Shown here piece after piece: positions 13,465 through 24,900 of a stretch of 64,000 bases of DNA. The DNA is from Elysia chlorotica. Lineage: Eukaryota > Mollusca > Gastropoda > Plakobranchidae. Made by a program: the position numbers and the translations under genes. The stretch spans positions 608,645-672,644 of the forward strand of contig RQTK01000093.1 of assembly GCA_003991915.1 (NCBI GenBank), written 5' to 3'. Position 1 is the stretch's first letter, and each line of letters opens with the position of its first letter. Under the pieces are notes generated by a model. It ran no database searches. It was given only the letters and a program-made list of their open reading frames with translations, and was not told the DNA's origin.

Positions 13465-14381
13465 NNNNNNNNNNNNNNNNNNNNNNNNNNNNNNNNNNNN
13501 NNNNNNNNNNNNNNNNNNNNNNNNNNNNNNNNNNNNNNNNNNNNNNNNNNNNNNNNNNNNNNNNNNNNNNNNNNNNNNNNNNNNNNNNNNNNNNNNNNNN
13601 NNNNNNNNNNNNNNNNNNNNNNNNNNNNNNNNNNNNNNNNNNNNNNNNNNNNNNNNNNNNNNNNNNNNNNNNNNNNNNNNNNNNNNNNNNNNNNNNNNNN
13701 NNNNNNNNNNNNNNNNNNNNNNNNNNNNNNNNNNNNNNNNNNNNNNNNNNNNNNNNNNNNNNNNNNNNNNNNNNNNNNNNNNNNNNNNNNNNNNNNNNNN
13801 NNNNNNNNNNNNNNNNNNNNNNNNNNNNNNNNNNNNNNNNNNNNNNNNNNNNNNNNNNNNNNNNNNNNNNNNNNNNNNNNNNNNNNNNNNNNNNNNNNNN
13901 NNNNNNNNNNNNNNNNNNNNNNNNNNNNNNNNNNNNNNNNNNNNNNNNNNNNNNNNNNNNNNNNNNNNNNNNNNNNNNNNNNNNNNNNNNNNNNNNNNNN
14001 NNNNNNNNNNNNNNNNNNNNNNNNNNNNNNNNNNNNNNNNNNNNNNNNNNNNNNNNNNNNNNNNNNNNNNNNNNNNNNNNNNNNNNNNNNNNNNNNNNNN
14101 NNNNNNNNNNNNNNNNNNNNNNNNNNNNNNNNNNNNNNNNNNNNNNNNNNNNNNNNNNNNNNNNNNNNNNNNNNNNNNNNNNNNNNNNNNNNNNNNNNNN
14201 NNNNNNNNNNNNNNNNNNNNNNNNNNNNNNNNNNNNNNNNNNNNNNNNNNNNNNNNNNNNNNNNNNNNNNNNNNNNNNNNNNNNNNNNNNNNNNNNNNNN
14301 NNNNNNNNNNNNNNNNNNNNNNNNNNNNNNNNNNNNNNNNNNNNNNNNNNNNNNNNNNNNNNNNNNNNNTAATAATAATAA
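13315..14381 (+). repeat. (AGT)n trinucleotide array broken by a 905-base assembly gap
   Basis: AGT repeats with GGT and GCAGTGGCAGTGG interruptions run to 13464. Ns fill 13465-14369, and the far side resumes as TAA repeats. The Ser-, Val- and X-rich open frames across it are artefacts. Unknown sequence may hide in the gap. Confidence 0.95.
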
Positions 14382-14462
14382 AAGTAATTTATTACCCATT
14401 AGTAATAAATGCAGGAAGCTAAAAGAACGATTTTGGGGGGAGGGGGCGTTATTACATGTGTA

Positions 14463-14466
<4 letters not shown>

Positions 14467-14529
<63 letters not shown>
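14467..14529 (+). repeat. (GA)n microsatellite upstream of the Rab gene
   Basis: Pure GA run of about 63 bp, about 240 bp upstream of the Rab start codon. Confidence 0.95.
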
Positions 14530-14531
<2 letters not shown>

Positions 14532-14768
14532 CATTAGCCTATAATTGAAAGATGCTATAAAAAAAAAAAACGTCAGTTTACACTGTGGGTCATGTGACAT
14601 TATCAATAGCCAAAATGGTGGGGCGAATACTTCATGAGAAAGGAGATAACATCAACTATGAATTTCGTTTTAAACTTCAGAAGTCCAGCCATGTTGTGAT
14701 ATATTTTTAAAACTTGAAAATTGCCATTAATAACTTAATTCTATGACCAAAATATTTATTATCTAAAT

Positions 14769-16320
14769 ATGTCGCTACGGGACGTTAAAGTGTGTCTTCT
14801 CGGGGTAAGTGAATCACACAAAGTTCATTGTAGGTCTAACAATTATAAATAGTGAGGTAGATCCTATCAAAATGTTCTCGGTCTAATATAGATCTAGATC
14901 TAGATTAGATCTACACGCTACATCTAGAATCTAGAACAAAAAAGACGAATTGGGAGTAGACTTGTATTCTGGGTTAGAAGATGACATCGCCATATTTTTT
15001 TTTTTTTTTTATAACTTGTAACATAAATAGGGCCTATAGATATTATAAAATGCAGTTTTGCTCTTTGTGGGATCAAGATCTAGATTGGTTCTACAGATAC
15101 TAAAGCCTGGAGTGGGATCAAGATCCTGATTGGTTCTACAGATACTAAAGCCTGGCTGTAGTAGTTTTGTTACAGTTCTTGAAAAGAGATGCTTCTCTAG
15201 TTATTTCATTAAACAAAGGGGTGAAACATTGACAATTTTGCATTTCCATGGATTGTGCATCTGGAAAAAATAAAGGGAAACTCAAAAAATGAAAGCTTGC
15301 CTGTAGACATAGAATCTAGTTTTTACTTTGAAAGTGAACTGCATTTATCGTGTTGATGATGAAATGAAACACTAACTTTTTGTTCTAAGATTGTGTCATC
15401 GGCTATCAATAGATTAAAGATTTGTATTAGGCCTGTATGTTAGGCAAGCAGTGAATCGGGCTCAGATCAGAAATCTGACTTTTGGAGTTGTTCACAGTGT
15501 GTTGAAAAGCATTAAATGTATTTTAAGATGTTGAAAAAAAGTATAACTATCATTTTTAGAGCTAGAACTAGTGATATTCCATTGCTGTTTTTTTTTTTTT
15601 ATGAAAAAGGTCAATATATAATTATATATGCCTAGTGTTTTGTAACCTTACATTGATGACTTGTGGCCGATTCATGCCGGTGAAACGTTCATTCACCCCC
15701 TTTGTTACAAAAATTATGAGACTTATATAATACTAGACAACTGGATTGGCAAAGAATTATTTGTTTCTCTTGAAATTTAATTCAAATGCTTTCCATATTA
15801 AATATATATATATATATTCTTGCACAGTACCCATATTTTGAGTGAGATTTTTATTTTATCAAGTAGGTAAACAAATTCCAAGTGAAAAGATGGCACTCGT
15901 CCATCTGTCTCTATGCATCTTTAAAATATTATCATGTTTATCGTCTTTTTTTTTGTTTGTTACATGCCTCATGTTTTATGTCCCTCTAGTCTCTCCTTGT
16001 CTTATTTCCTTCAGAGCTTTGTCATCATTTTAGTGTTTTATTTTATCAATGCTTGCCAATGTCATGAAAAGTTAATGTGAAATTATCATTCTGTACGTAA
16101 ACAGAGACCAAAGGTATAAAGTATGACCATAATTATGATGTGAATAGTAGTTGCAGTTGGTTTTACACAATGTTGTTCTCCCCAGGAATCTGGTGTGGGG
16201 AAATCCAGCATTGTGATGAGGTTTGTGGCCGATCGCTTCAAACAGGCGCTAGAGAGTACCATTGGGTAAGAACCTAGACTACATTTTTTATAAATGCTGA
16301 ATATAGATTGATAAGCATAT

Positions 16321-16374
<54 letters not shown>

Positions 16375-16393
16375 ATGGGATTGATAAGCATAT

Positions 16394-16443
<50 letters not shown>

Positions 16444-19400
16444 GGAACCAAAATTGTTTGGTTGCAATTGGTGGCAAAAACTGTAGATATAATTGATTAT
16501 AAATTATTGATGGCATGATAAGATAGAATCAGAATCCTTCACATAATGAATTTTTTACAATCACACAAGCCAACCATCAGAACAACTCCGCAACTCTTTT
16601 TTTACTTGAATGGAAATTTCTTGGTTATTTCCCAATGACAGCTGGCATATTCACAACACGAGGCTCAGGCTATGCAGTGTAATTATCCAGAGAAGTTTTA
16701 TTACATTATAACAAATACAACTGATATGTTTCCCCCTTGTTACTACGTGTATTACTGTTTGATTTTAAGATTCTTGTATTTTACTTGACTGCAGGGCATC
16801 TTTCATGACGAAGACCATTGTCGTGGATGAAAACACATACAAGTTTCAGATCTGGGACACGGCAGGCCAGGAGAAGGTCACTCCTTTTTTCTTTTTCTGT
16901 GTCTGCTTTTTTTTCATAATTTCAAGTTGACCACATTATGGTTTTGATAATAAGCCCATATTTGTTGTTGTTATATTGTTGTTTTTTTCATTCAATTTTG
17001 ATAATTGAAAACTAAAATCTGTTTTTGTATGCACCGAAAATTCAATGATGCTGTGCTTAAATCTTTCAGTGTTTGCTGGTTGTGAATATTTGTCCAATCC
17101 ATCTCATCTTGATGTTTGTTGTATTTGCCAGTACCGAGCTTTAGCTCCCATGTACTACAGAGGATCCTCCGCGGCCATCATTGTCTATGATGTCACCAGA
17201 GAGGTATGTTGCATTCGAGACGCAGAAGAAAACATTTTTTCAAAAACCTGTATGTATCCTCATTGTACAAATTTTTGCCATGATATGTTGTTAATCTGAT
17301 TACAGTGTGGTTTATTATTTTTTTACTCTTTCTTCAATTATCAGGCTTCTCCTGAAGGGTTTATTAATTATATTTCTGTCCATTGGGCTGATGTGAAAGA
17401 AATCTTTAATAATCCCTATCCTAAAGGACAGTAGCGTTGACAGATATAATATAAAAATCATCTCAGCAACTCTTTTGCATGTTGAGGCAGGTTTGGACAA
17501 AATTGAGTCTGCTATTTGTAACGTGAAGCTACTACTAGTACTAGTCAGACATACAGCATGTATAGTAAAACTTTACAGACAGCTTGAAATGTCTACAGAA
17601 TTTTGGTAGTTTCTTTTCTCTCAACAAATACTTAATTCATTTTTTGTATTGGAATTCAATCTATTTTCCCCTCTGTGCAAAATGATTATCAGTCTTGAAA
17701 CCATACATTTTACAATTTAGACATCATTTCAAGCGGTGAAAGGATGGGTCAATGAGCTACAGCGACATGGGCCTTCCAGAATTGTGTTAGCCATCGCAGG
17801 AAACAAGTGTGACCTTGAAGATCTACGGGAGGTCAGGGAAAAAGGTAGGCACGCCTGTCATGGTATACCAAGTGAATGAAATGTGAAAATTTTCATTCCC
17901 AACACTATTGATCTGTAGAAAATTTCCTGTAAGCTATTGTGTGTGACCAAAACAAAACGCAAAACCTAATAAAAGTCAACTTTTAATTTTAAATTGTTTG
18001 TTTTTGTTTTCTGTTTTTTCTGTAAGGTATGTGTTGAGTTAATTTCATGATTTTAAGACATTTCATTGATCAGTTGTGCTATATGCACCTCGTTATGGTC
18101 TATGTGGTGCTCTTGATATGGTAGAGGTCAGAAGAAAACGTCTTGGACATTTAAAATCAAATTTAAGTCCAACAAGGAAGTTTACAAAGAAAAGCTGGTG
18201 GGATATTGTAGCCGTTAGAACTTTTTCAATCGCTTCGAAAGTCAGCTTAAAGATATAAGATTCAATGTTAATCCAAGTGTTTATGAAAGTTTAAATATAA
18301 AATTTTTTTTTTTATTAATTTCGTTTTTTGTTTTTTTTATTAATTTCGTTTTGTTTTTTTATTATATTAGTTTTGTCTTGATAAACCGATTAACCCCTCT
18401 TTGATTTTGAAGAGGAAATGAAAGAAATATATGAAAACATGACCCATATTTACAATCAACTTGGTACAAATCGATTTTACCAAATAAGTAAGGAAAGTAA
18501 GTTTAAATCCGTTAAAGTTTATCTCAACCTTGGCTTCAACAAAGCCTTGGATAAAATTAGATTTTGTATTCGGCTGACCAACCTGTAATATCAAAATACT
18601 AATGTTGTCATTTTTTTAACCTCTTGTTCAATTTAATTTTTTTTTTTTTTACAGATGCTCAGGAGTATGCAAAAGAGATTGGTGCAATTTTCTGTGAAAC
18701 AAGTGCAATGACATCTGTCAATGTAGCGGAACTATTTCAAGCCATAGGTATTGCAAATTTCTTGAAATTTCACACCATAAATAAATATGCCAGATCAAGC
18801 CAGACTAGATACATAGAGCAATGTGTATTTCTATTGAATGAGCCAGAGTTCCACACTGATTGTCAGAGTCCACCGTATATAGTAAGCTGTAGGTCGGACA
18901 GAGATTGCATTCATGTTCATGTTCTACAGACCTTTCTGTATGAGCCTCATCAGTAGAACATTCTAAGGAATTTCAGATATCTTATACATGAGCGAGATTA
19001 TGATTCTTCATAACAGCAACTCAGCGTTTGGGGAAAATCATAATTTGCTATTCATTATTTGACTCAATTACGGTCTCAAATTAGCTAGGTATTTGAGAAT
19101 TCCATTTTAAAAGTTTTATTATCAAATTTTACGTGTTTGAAAACTAAAGTGGAGATTTTGGGATGTAACCAGCTGCAACTAAAACCTCTGAGAACTTATG
19201 ATCATACACAATTTACATTGTTCCCTGTGTCCACGCTTAACTCACATTATCTCCCTTGTGTACACACATCATCTACACTATCTCCCATGTGCGCTCATTC
19301 AACCCACATTGTCTCCCCTGTGCGCTCATTTAACCCACATTGTCTCCCCTGTGCCCACTCATCACCTGCAGTGTCTCCCTTGTGCACACACACACACACA

Positions 19401-19767
19401 CACTATCATCCACCTGTGAATAATTTAATCCACATTATCTCCCCTGTGTCCACGCATAACCCACATTATCCCCCGTTTTATCCCATTTAACCCACATTAT
19501 CTCCCCTGTGCCGACGCGTAATCCACATTGTCTCCCCTGTGCCGACGCGTAACCCACATTATCTCCCCTGTGTCAGCGCGCCTGCTCCCGCCTGAAGACG
19601 CCACAGACAGCTTGGACCAGCAGCGCGCCGGCAGCAGCATCAAGCTCCGTAACGGCCGGACCAGCAGGGGGCGCTGCTGTGGCAGTGGAGGGCCTGCGGC
19701 CGGAGATGAGGGCGGCGGACTTCAGGCCAGTCGGAGGTCGCAGCGGGGCACGTCTTACCCGTCCTGA
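14769..19767 (+). CDS. RAB22A: Rab22A/Rab31-type small GTPase (seven coding exons), with unusual C-terminal extension
   Basis: Exons: 14769-14804, 16186-16265, 16795-16876, 17132-17203, 17721-17844, 18655-18747, 19577-19767; they join in phase to 225 residues (human RAB22A/RAB31 about 195). Visible G motifs: P-loop GESGVGKSS (12-20), switch I T37, WDTAGQEK (59-66, catalytic Q64), NKCD (118-121) and ETSA (146-149). MSLRDVKVCLLG, ASFMTKT and YRALAPMYYRGSSAAIIVYDVT mark the Rab5-subfamily Rab22/31 branch rather than Rab5 or Rab21. The family acts on early endosomes and TGN-endosome recycling. The double cysteine C196-C197 sits where Rab22/31 normally ends, but 28 more codons follow before TGA, so prenylation is doubtful for this model. 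The exon 3 donor GTCACT is weak. The next gene upstream on the same strand is syntaxin-16. Symbol A versus 31 cannot be settled: invertebrates usually have one pro-orthologue. Confidence 0.9.
14880..14936. repeat. TCTAGATC-type palindromic cluster
   Basis: Overlapping agatctagatctagat-like palindromes in intron 1 of the Rab gene. Similar clusters recur at about 1835-1862, 29085-29222, 29360-29405, 48430-48465 and 59425-59450. Confidence 0.6.
15064..15154 (+). repeat. Tandem duplication of about 46 bp in Rab intron 1
   Basis: Two near-identical copies containing gtgggatcaagat and ttggttctacagatactaaa, differing by a few bases. Confidence 0.85.
16308..16441 (+). repeat. Duplicated (TC)n block in Rab intron 2
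   Basis: The unit attgataagcatatagatc plus a long TC run occurs twice in tandem, starting about 42 bp after the donor of Rab exon 2. Unit duplication must have included the microsatellite. Confidence 0.9.
18394..18588 (+). other. Unrecognised coding-like open frame inside Rab intron 5
   Basis: A 64-codon open frame (56 from its first Met) reads PLFDFEEEMKEIYENMT..LGTNRFYQISKES..VKVYLNLGF..CIRLTNL*. Its mixed charged/aromatic composition is more protein-like than the surrounding intron. No family is recognised. It lies on the Rab strand but is absent from the Rab protein. It could be a decayed transposon or gene fragment, or chance. Confidence 0.25.
19230..19576 (+). repeat. Degenerate minisatellite ending at the Rab exon 7 acceptor
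   Basis: About ten imperfect units of roughly 27-31 bp, with the core cccacattatctcccctgtg and variants tgtccacgc, tgccgacgcg and tgcgctcat. The last unit mutates to ctcccctgtgtcag, which is the polypyrimidine tract and AG acceptor of the terminal Rab exon. A CA run interrupts near 19386-19402. Confidence 0.85.
19577..19767 (+). other. Terminal coding exon of the Rab gene, GC-rich, with read-through past the CC motif
   Basis: This exon completes an Ala codon split with exon 6 and encodes the hypervariable tail RLLPPEDATD..SSIKLRNGRTSRGRCC, followed by a Gly/Ser/Arg-rich stretch ending TSYPS*. It is far GC-richer than its AT-rich surroundings. Its acceptor (tgtcag) lies in the last unit of a degenerate repeat array. 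The exon assignment is supported by phase and by the position of the tail after ELFQAIGA. Confidence 0.75.
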
Positions 19768-21655
19768 TGTCCGTCTGCCGATGTCCAAGCCGGCGCTGCC
19801 CAATTAGATTTTATAAGATTAATTCAACTGTAGAGAACTATTTATACTATCACAATCAGCTTGATAAACTTTAAACTTTCACTCACGTTGAGACATTGGG
19901 TATGGAGTCTATGAGTTTTAGGGATTTCTCTTTCAGCCTGCTTCAGGTGTGTTCAGGGAATTTCTAAAGGTTTGTGCAACTTCATAAAGGTATTCACATC
20001 TACATAAGTATAGATTATTGGTCGCGGTTTCTGAAGAGATTCAAGGGGTTATTCACACACAGGTGTACATTATACATCATGGTTTGTGTAGCTTCAAGGG
20101 GTTTTTCGCTCACAATTGCAGTTATAGTTAATGGTTTGTGGAGAGCTTCATGAGTTTATTTACACACAGGTGCAGATTACACATTTATAAAGTGTTGATG
20201 GTCATGTAGGAAGTTCAACATTGTCCAGTTCCACTAGAATCTTTAAGTTATTGTCAGAACTGTATAATACACAAGATGACTATATTAAGTTAAATAGACT
20301 TTTCTCGTAATATTTTCATTTAAGGCTAAGGTATAAGGTTTTTAGCTGAACCTTCTTGCGATATAAGGCTTAAGTATTTTTTTTTCCAACAGCAGCAGCA
20401 GCATACTGCACTCCCTGCATAGAACACCTTATGCTGTACCTAGTATGTTATGTAGGTCGCAAACAGGTCAAAGTGTTGCAATCAACTTCCTGACTTTCTG
20501 TCAAGAGATTTTTCTGGCATCATAAATATCTTTATGAAATCTCTGGTCCTGCATTTTTTGTTAGAGGAACCGTGGAAATCCTGCATTTCTCAGCAGAAAA
20601 TTTGAAGTTACATCAGGTGTTTCAAGTCATTAAATAGGTGATATTTTGCATTTTTTTATTGCATAAATCATTCTGTACTTTGTTTCCACACTGTCCATAT
20701 ACATTTTCTTAATGTGAGTGAACACGACGTTCAGGTGGTCTTGATTTTCTTTTCAAAAGGTAGACATGTTTTTAGAACCTTTTTTAAACCTGTGCAAAAT
20801 AACATAGGAACTTTTTTCTTTGTCAAATATCTTTCAAATTAAATAATGTAACATATTGGGTGTGCTGAGAATAAAGTTAACATATTTTTAAAGTTTTACA
20901 TACTCTCATGAATCATAACAGAAAGCTAAAGTATTTGTAGTAAAATGGCTTGTAAACTAATTTTTTTAAAGGGGAGGGTTTCTTTTTGAGGAAAAAGGAT
21001 GCAACGTTTAAATATATGCTTCTTTTTCTTATTGTGTAAATGTTGTTTTTTGGGGGGGTTTCTTGCAGCTATAGGAAAAAGTGCACCAATCGAAACAAAA
21101 TAATAGTCACCATTGACTTTCAGGTTCTGATTAGCAGGGCAGTAACAAGAACTTAAAGATGTTGTTCTTTTATTAAACTTTGAAATGCTTTGAGTTATTT
21201 TTTTGCCAATAATCCATATTGAAAAATGTTTTGATACAATGGTAAGTTTATTTTGTCTTTGTGGTTTGGTGTTGCGTAAAAAAAAGTTTTTATTGTCGAA
21301 TTCAAAATAGTCAGGGTATGTTCAGTTGATGAGAATGCTTGTATGCCTGATCTGTTCATTTTTCACACCCAAAGATGTTAAATTTCAGGATCTAGTGCAT
21401 TTTTCAAATCATAATTACTGATGAATATCATATATGACATAGCGATTCAAATGATTGGTATCATGAGATAATGAAAGATATTTTTTGCCTGTGGTTTCCA
21501 ACATCTTATTTCACTCGTCAGAAAAGGGAGTGATTGTGTGAGGCACATTGATTAGTTTTGTGTTTTTATTTGGCAATAATATGTCTAGATCTAGGATTTT
21601 CCTGGAAATTCTCAAGTAGACTACAATACCTGTGAAATCTGTAAGCATGTCTGAG
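19768..21655 (+). other. Probable 3' UTR/flank of the Rab gene
   Basis: No gene seen. AT-rich sequence with AATAAA at 20870-20875 (candidate poly(A) signal) and a later one at 22441-22446. A loose internal repetition of cttcaaggggtt and cacacaggtg phrases occurs at about 19930-20180. Confidence 0.4.
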
Positions 21656-21659
21656 CAGG

Positions 21660-21974
21660 GGTCAAGGTCATTTGTTATGAGTCAGATTATTGTAAATATC
21701 AGCAGGTCAAGGTCATTTGTTATGAGTCAGATTAGTGTGAATATCAGCAGGTCAAGGTCATTTGTTATGAGTCAGATTAGTGTGAATATCAGCAGGTCAA
21801 GGTCATCTGTTATGAGTCAGATTAGTGTGAATATCAGCAGGTTAAGGTCATCTGTTATGAGTCAGATTAGTGTGAATATCAACAGGTCAAGGTCATTTGT
21901 TATGAGTCAGATTAGTGTGAATATCAGCAGGTCAAGGTCATTTGTTATGAGTCAGATTAGTGTGAATATCAGCA
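21660..21974 (+). repeat. 45-bp minisatellite, seven copies, each with nuclear-receptor-like and AP-1-like motifs
   Basis: Each unit contains AGGTCAAGGTCA (AGGTTAAGGTCA in unit 5, GGGTCAAGGTCA in unit 1) and ATGAGTCAG. TCAAGGTCA matches the known extended half-site of NR5A/ERR receptors, AGGTCAAGGTCA a DR0 element, and TGAGTCA the AP-1 consensus. The long open frame across it comes from the unit length being divisible by three. It lies about 1.9 kb downstream of the Rab stop. Confidence 0.9.
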
Positions 21975-24900
21975 TGTTAGATCAGGGGCTTGAATGGGTT
22001 GCGTTGAATGAAAGTTTTTATTTTTTATTTTTGAGTTGCAAGAACTGCACAACATCACATCAGATCTCTACTGTCTATGTGCATTGTGTAAAGATGATGA
22101 CATGTCAGTCTTTCAAGACTCATTGGAGCTTTAAAAAAAATGTTTTTGAAGATATAATATAGATTTCTTTTTGTGTCGCCGTTATGTCTAATGACTTGAA
22201 TCAGTCTATGAATGTTCACATTGAATAGTCTTGATTGGCACAAACTTTGCAATCAAGAAGAATGAGGATTTTGATAAGCTTCATTAATTAAAGTAACACC
22301 CTTGTTTATGTCTCTGTACGATATATGTAAATTCCTTGTTTAAATGTATCATTCTGTGACACGTCCACAGGTGAAGAGTATTCAAGGTTGAAGAGAACTC
22401 GAAAAAATGTGTTTTCAATGTTCTGCTTGAGAATTCCCTGAATAAACAATTGTACTGGCGTTACATTCATTCACCATGGTGTCATTTTATGATCTTTAAA
22501 ATCATGAAATCATACCTAAAAAATTAATTACTCAGACATTAAAAAGAAAAACTCCTAAAATTGTCATTATGATTTTTGATGAAAAGTCAAGTAAATTATT
22601 TTAAAGTTGATTGACATCATTTTGAGCTTCATAACATAAGAATAGAGTTTGCTAAGTCTTTAACATTGTAAAGAGGCGCAATGACCATCCAACTTACTCA
22701 CAATTGTATTTTATTTCATCAAAGATACATGTAGTGTTGCAATGACCCACGTATTTTCACTCTGGCTTCTAGCTCTTACATTCCACTTGATCTCTGCAGC
22801 ACTTTGTACATTTCTCTGTGTGTGTAACTTAAATGTTTTTGTTTTTTCCAATTGTCAGCAACTGAGGGTATATTATACTGTATTACTTACCTATAGATTT
22901 ATGAAAGTAGGCAGGTCGCTTTGGTTCAAGAACTTGAAATTTTGATAAGGAGAATGTCAACGAATGGAAATACTTGTACCCTTCTTTTTTACTCTTCTTT
23001 GGTAGATAAGTAATAACCTAGAGTAATTATAAGCTTGCGTGTCGTCCAGTCACTTATTGTGTCTGGAAGAACTGAACATTTTTTGTCCTGCCAATGTATC
23101 CCAAAGATATGTGTGATCCCTAAAGATGCGTGTGATCTCATCTCCTTCTACATGTCGCTAGTTCTTGCTTCATGCCATTCTTTCTTCATAAATTTTTAAA
23201 AGATATTGATCTGTTATAAATATCTGAACGCTTTTTGACTCACACCATGTAGAACAAAGCAATGTGGCAATATTTAAGCTGATTATATATCTTATCTTTG
23301 TTTAACCCAGCTCAAAACAATTTTCAATCAAGTATCTTACACTGCACCTATTCTTGTAACTGCATCATTCAAATTTATTGCACTTTAACCCCCCCCCCAA
23401 ATACGAAAATCTGAAATTGTCAATTTTTAGGCAAGGATATCTTTATTTTATTTCTTACATACTGTTTTACTTGGTCTGGTTACAGAAGAAAAAGGAAAAA
23501 AGACACAAAAATCTGCTTTACCATCAAAAATTAGTTTTTAGCGGTTTTGTTTTGTAAGGAGTAGCTAGAAGTTGTTTTCACTACTTAAGTTTAGAAATAG
23601 GATATGATTTATGATACATTGATGATTGATACAAGAATTAGACCAATTTGCGTCTTTCGCCTTTTCAAAGTACTTGTCAACAGTTGAACCATTTCCTGAG
23701 CAACCCTTACCAAAAATGAAAACTAGCTCCAATAGATCAATAGACGTACTTCTCACCGAGTCAATGAGTGCAGTAGTGATCTCTGGTGGTCACAGTTAAA
23801 CGTTAAACCCCCTGGTCTCATATTTATTCAGTGAACAGAAATGTAACCTTCATAATACGCGATTTAATATTCTTCTTGTACCTTCTTTAACTTATTTAAT
23901 ATACACCGAGTATAAACAAAGTAAGTGTGGGTATGAAGTATGTGTCCAGGAAAAATCATTAGTGTTTGTGTGTATACATGTTTGTTTCGTTTTTTTTTAA
24001 ACGGAGAAGCTTTTGTACAAACTATTTAAATAACTACAAAACTTTCTCAGTAATCTTACTAATACTATGTACAGTGTATCATGGTACATGTACGAATACT
24101 ACAATGTATTCTGATGCTTGCTTATTTTTGGAATATTATACATGTATATCCTAGGACACATGTAATGTTGTGTTCCAAGTGTGGTAAAATTGAATATTGA
24201 AGAGATCTCGTCTTTCATAAAAGAACCTTTGTATTTTTATTGAAGTTTATACAGCCTTGAACAAGGGAGATAAAAATGCCTCTCAATCTGAATAAAAATT
24301 ATAATGAATATCCACAGAAAAGACGAGCGAAGGATGGGTGTTTAGCTCAAGACCATCAACTATTAATAAAACTTGAGTAACATGTCTTTCTCCTAGGTGA
24401 AAACATTTCTCTGCCCCTCGTTTTTTACTACATGTATTGATTTATATCTTTGTGTTTGATCAAACTGAGAAAAGTGTACAAGAAGAGCACCCCAATTGAA
24501 AATAATGGCAGAATGTGAACGGATTATCATACTTGTGCACGTACACATCTTATGCTCAGATTTCATGTGTACATTAGGTGTATCATAATCCGAAAAGAAA
24601 AAAAAATGTTACAGAAAATGAGTTATTTTCCATCTCTGGCAAACATTGAGTCGGTTGGTCGTCCGATATTTTGTCAGGTTGAGATTTCATTCTCTAATTA
24701 TTTATTCTGCAAGAAACATAGCTTTACATGGTTAAATTCTGCTGAAGTTTATTTCCATATAAGGAATGCAAACAAGTTTTTTATGTAGCCGTTGACATCA
24801 CATTTTAAAATATTTTACTGCCTGTTAGGAAGTAATGTACAATTTTACCACAAATAAAATGAACTTGTGGCGGGTGCTTCTCCAAACGGAGATTGAAATA

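Noticed and set aside
13199-14606. Three open frames of more than 360 codons
   Set aside because: They consist of assembly Ns and trinucleotide or GA repeats.
21632-22162. 176-codon frame with repeated SFVMSQISVNISR
   Set aside because: Produced by the 45-bp unit length; flanks are not protein-like.
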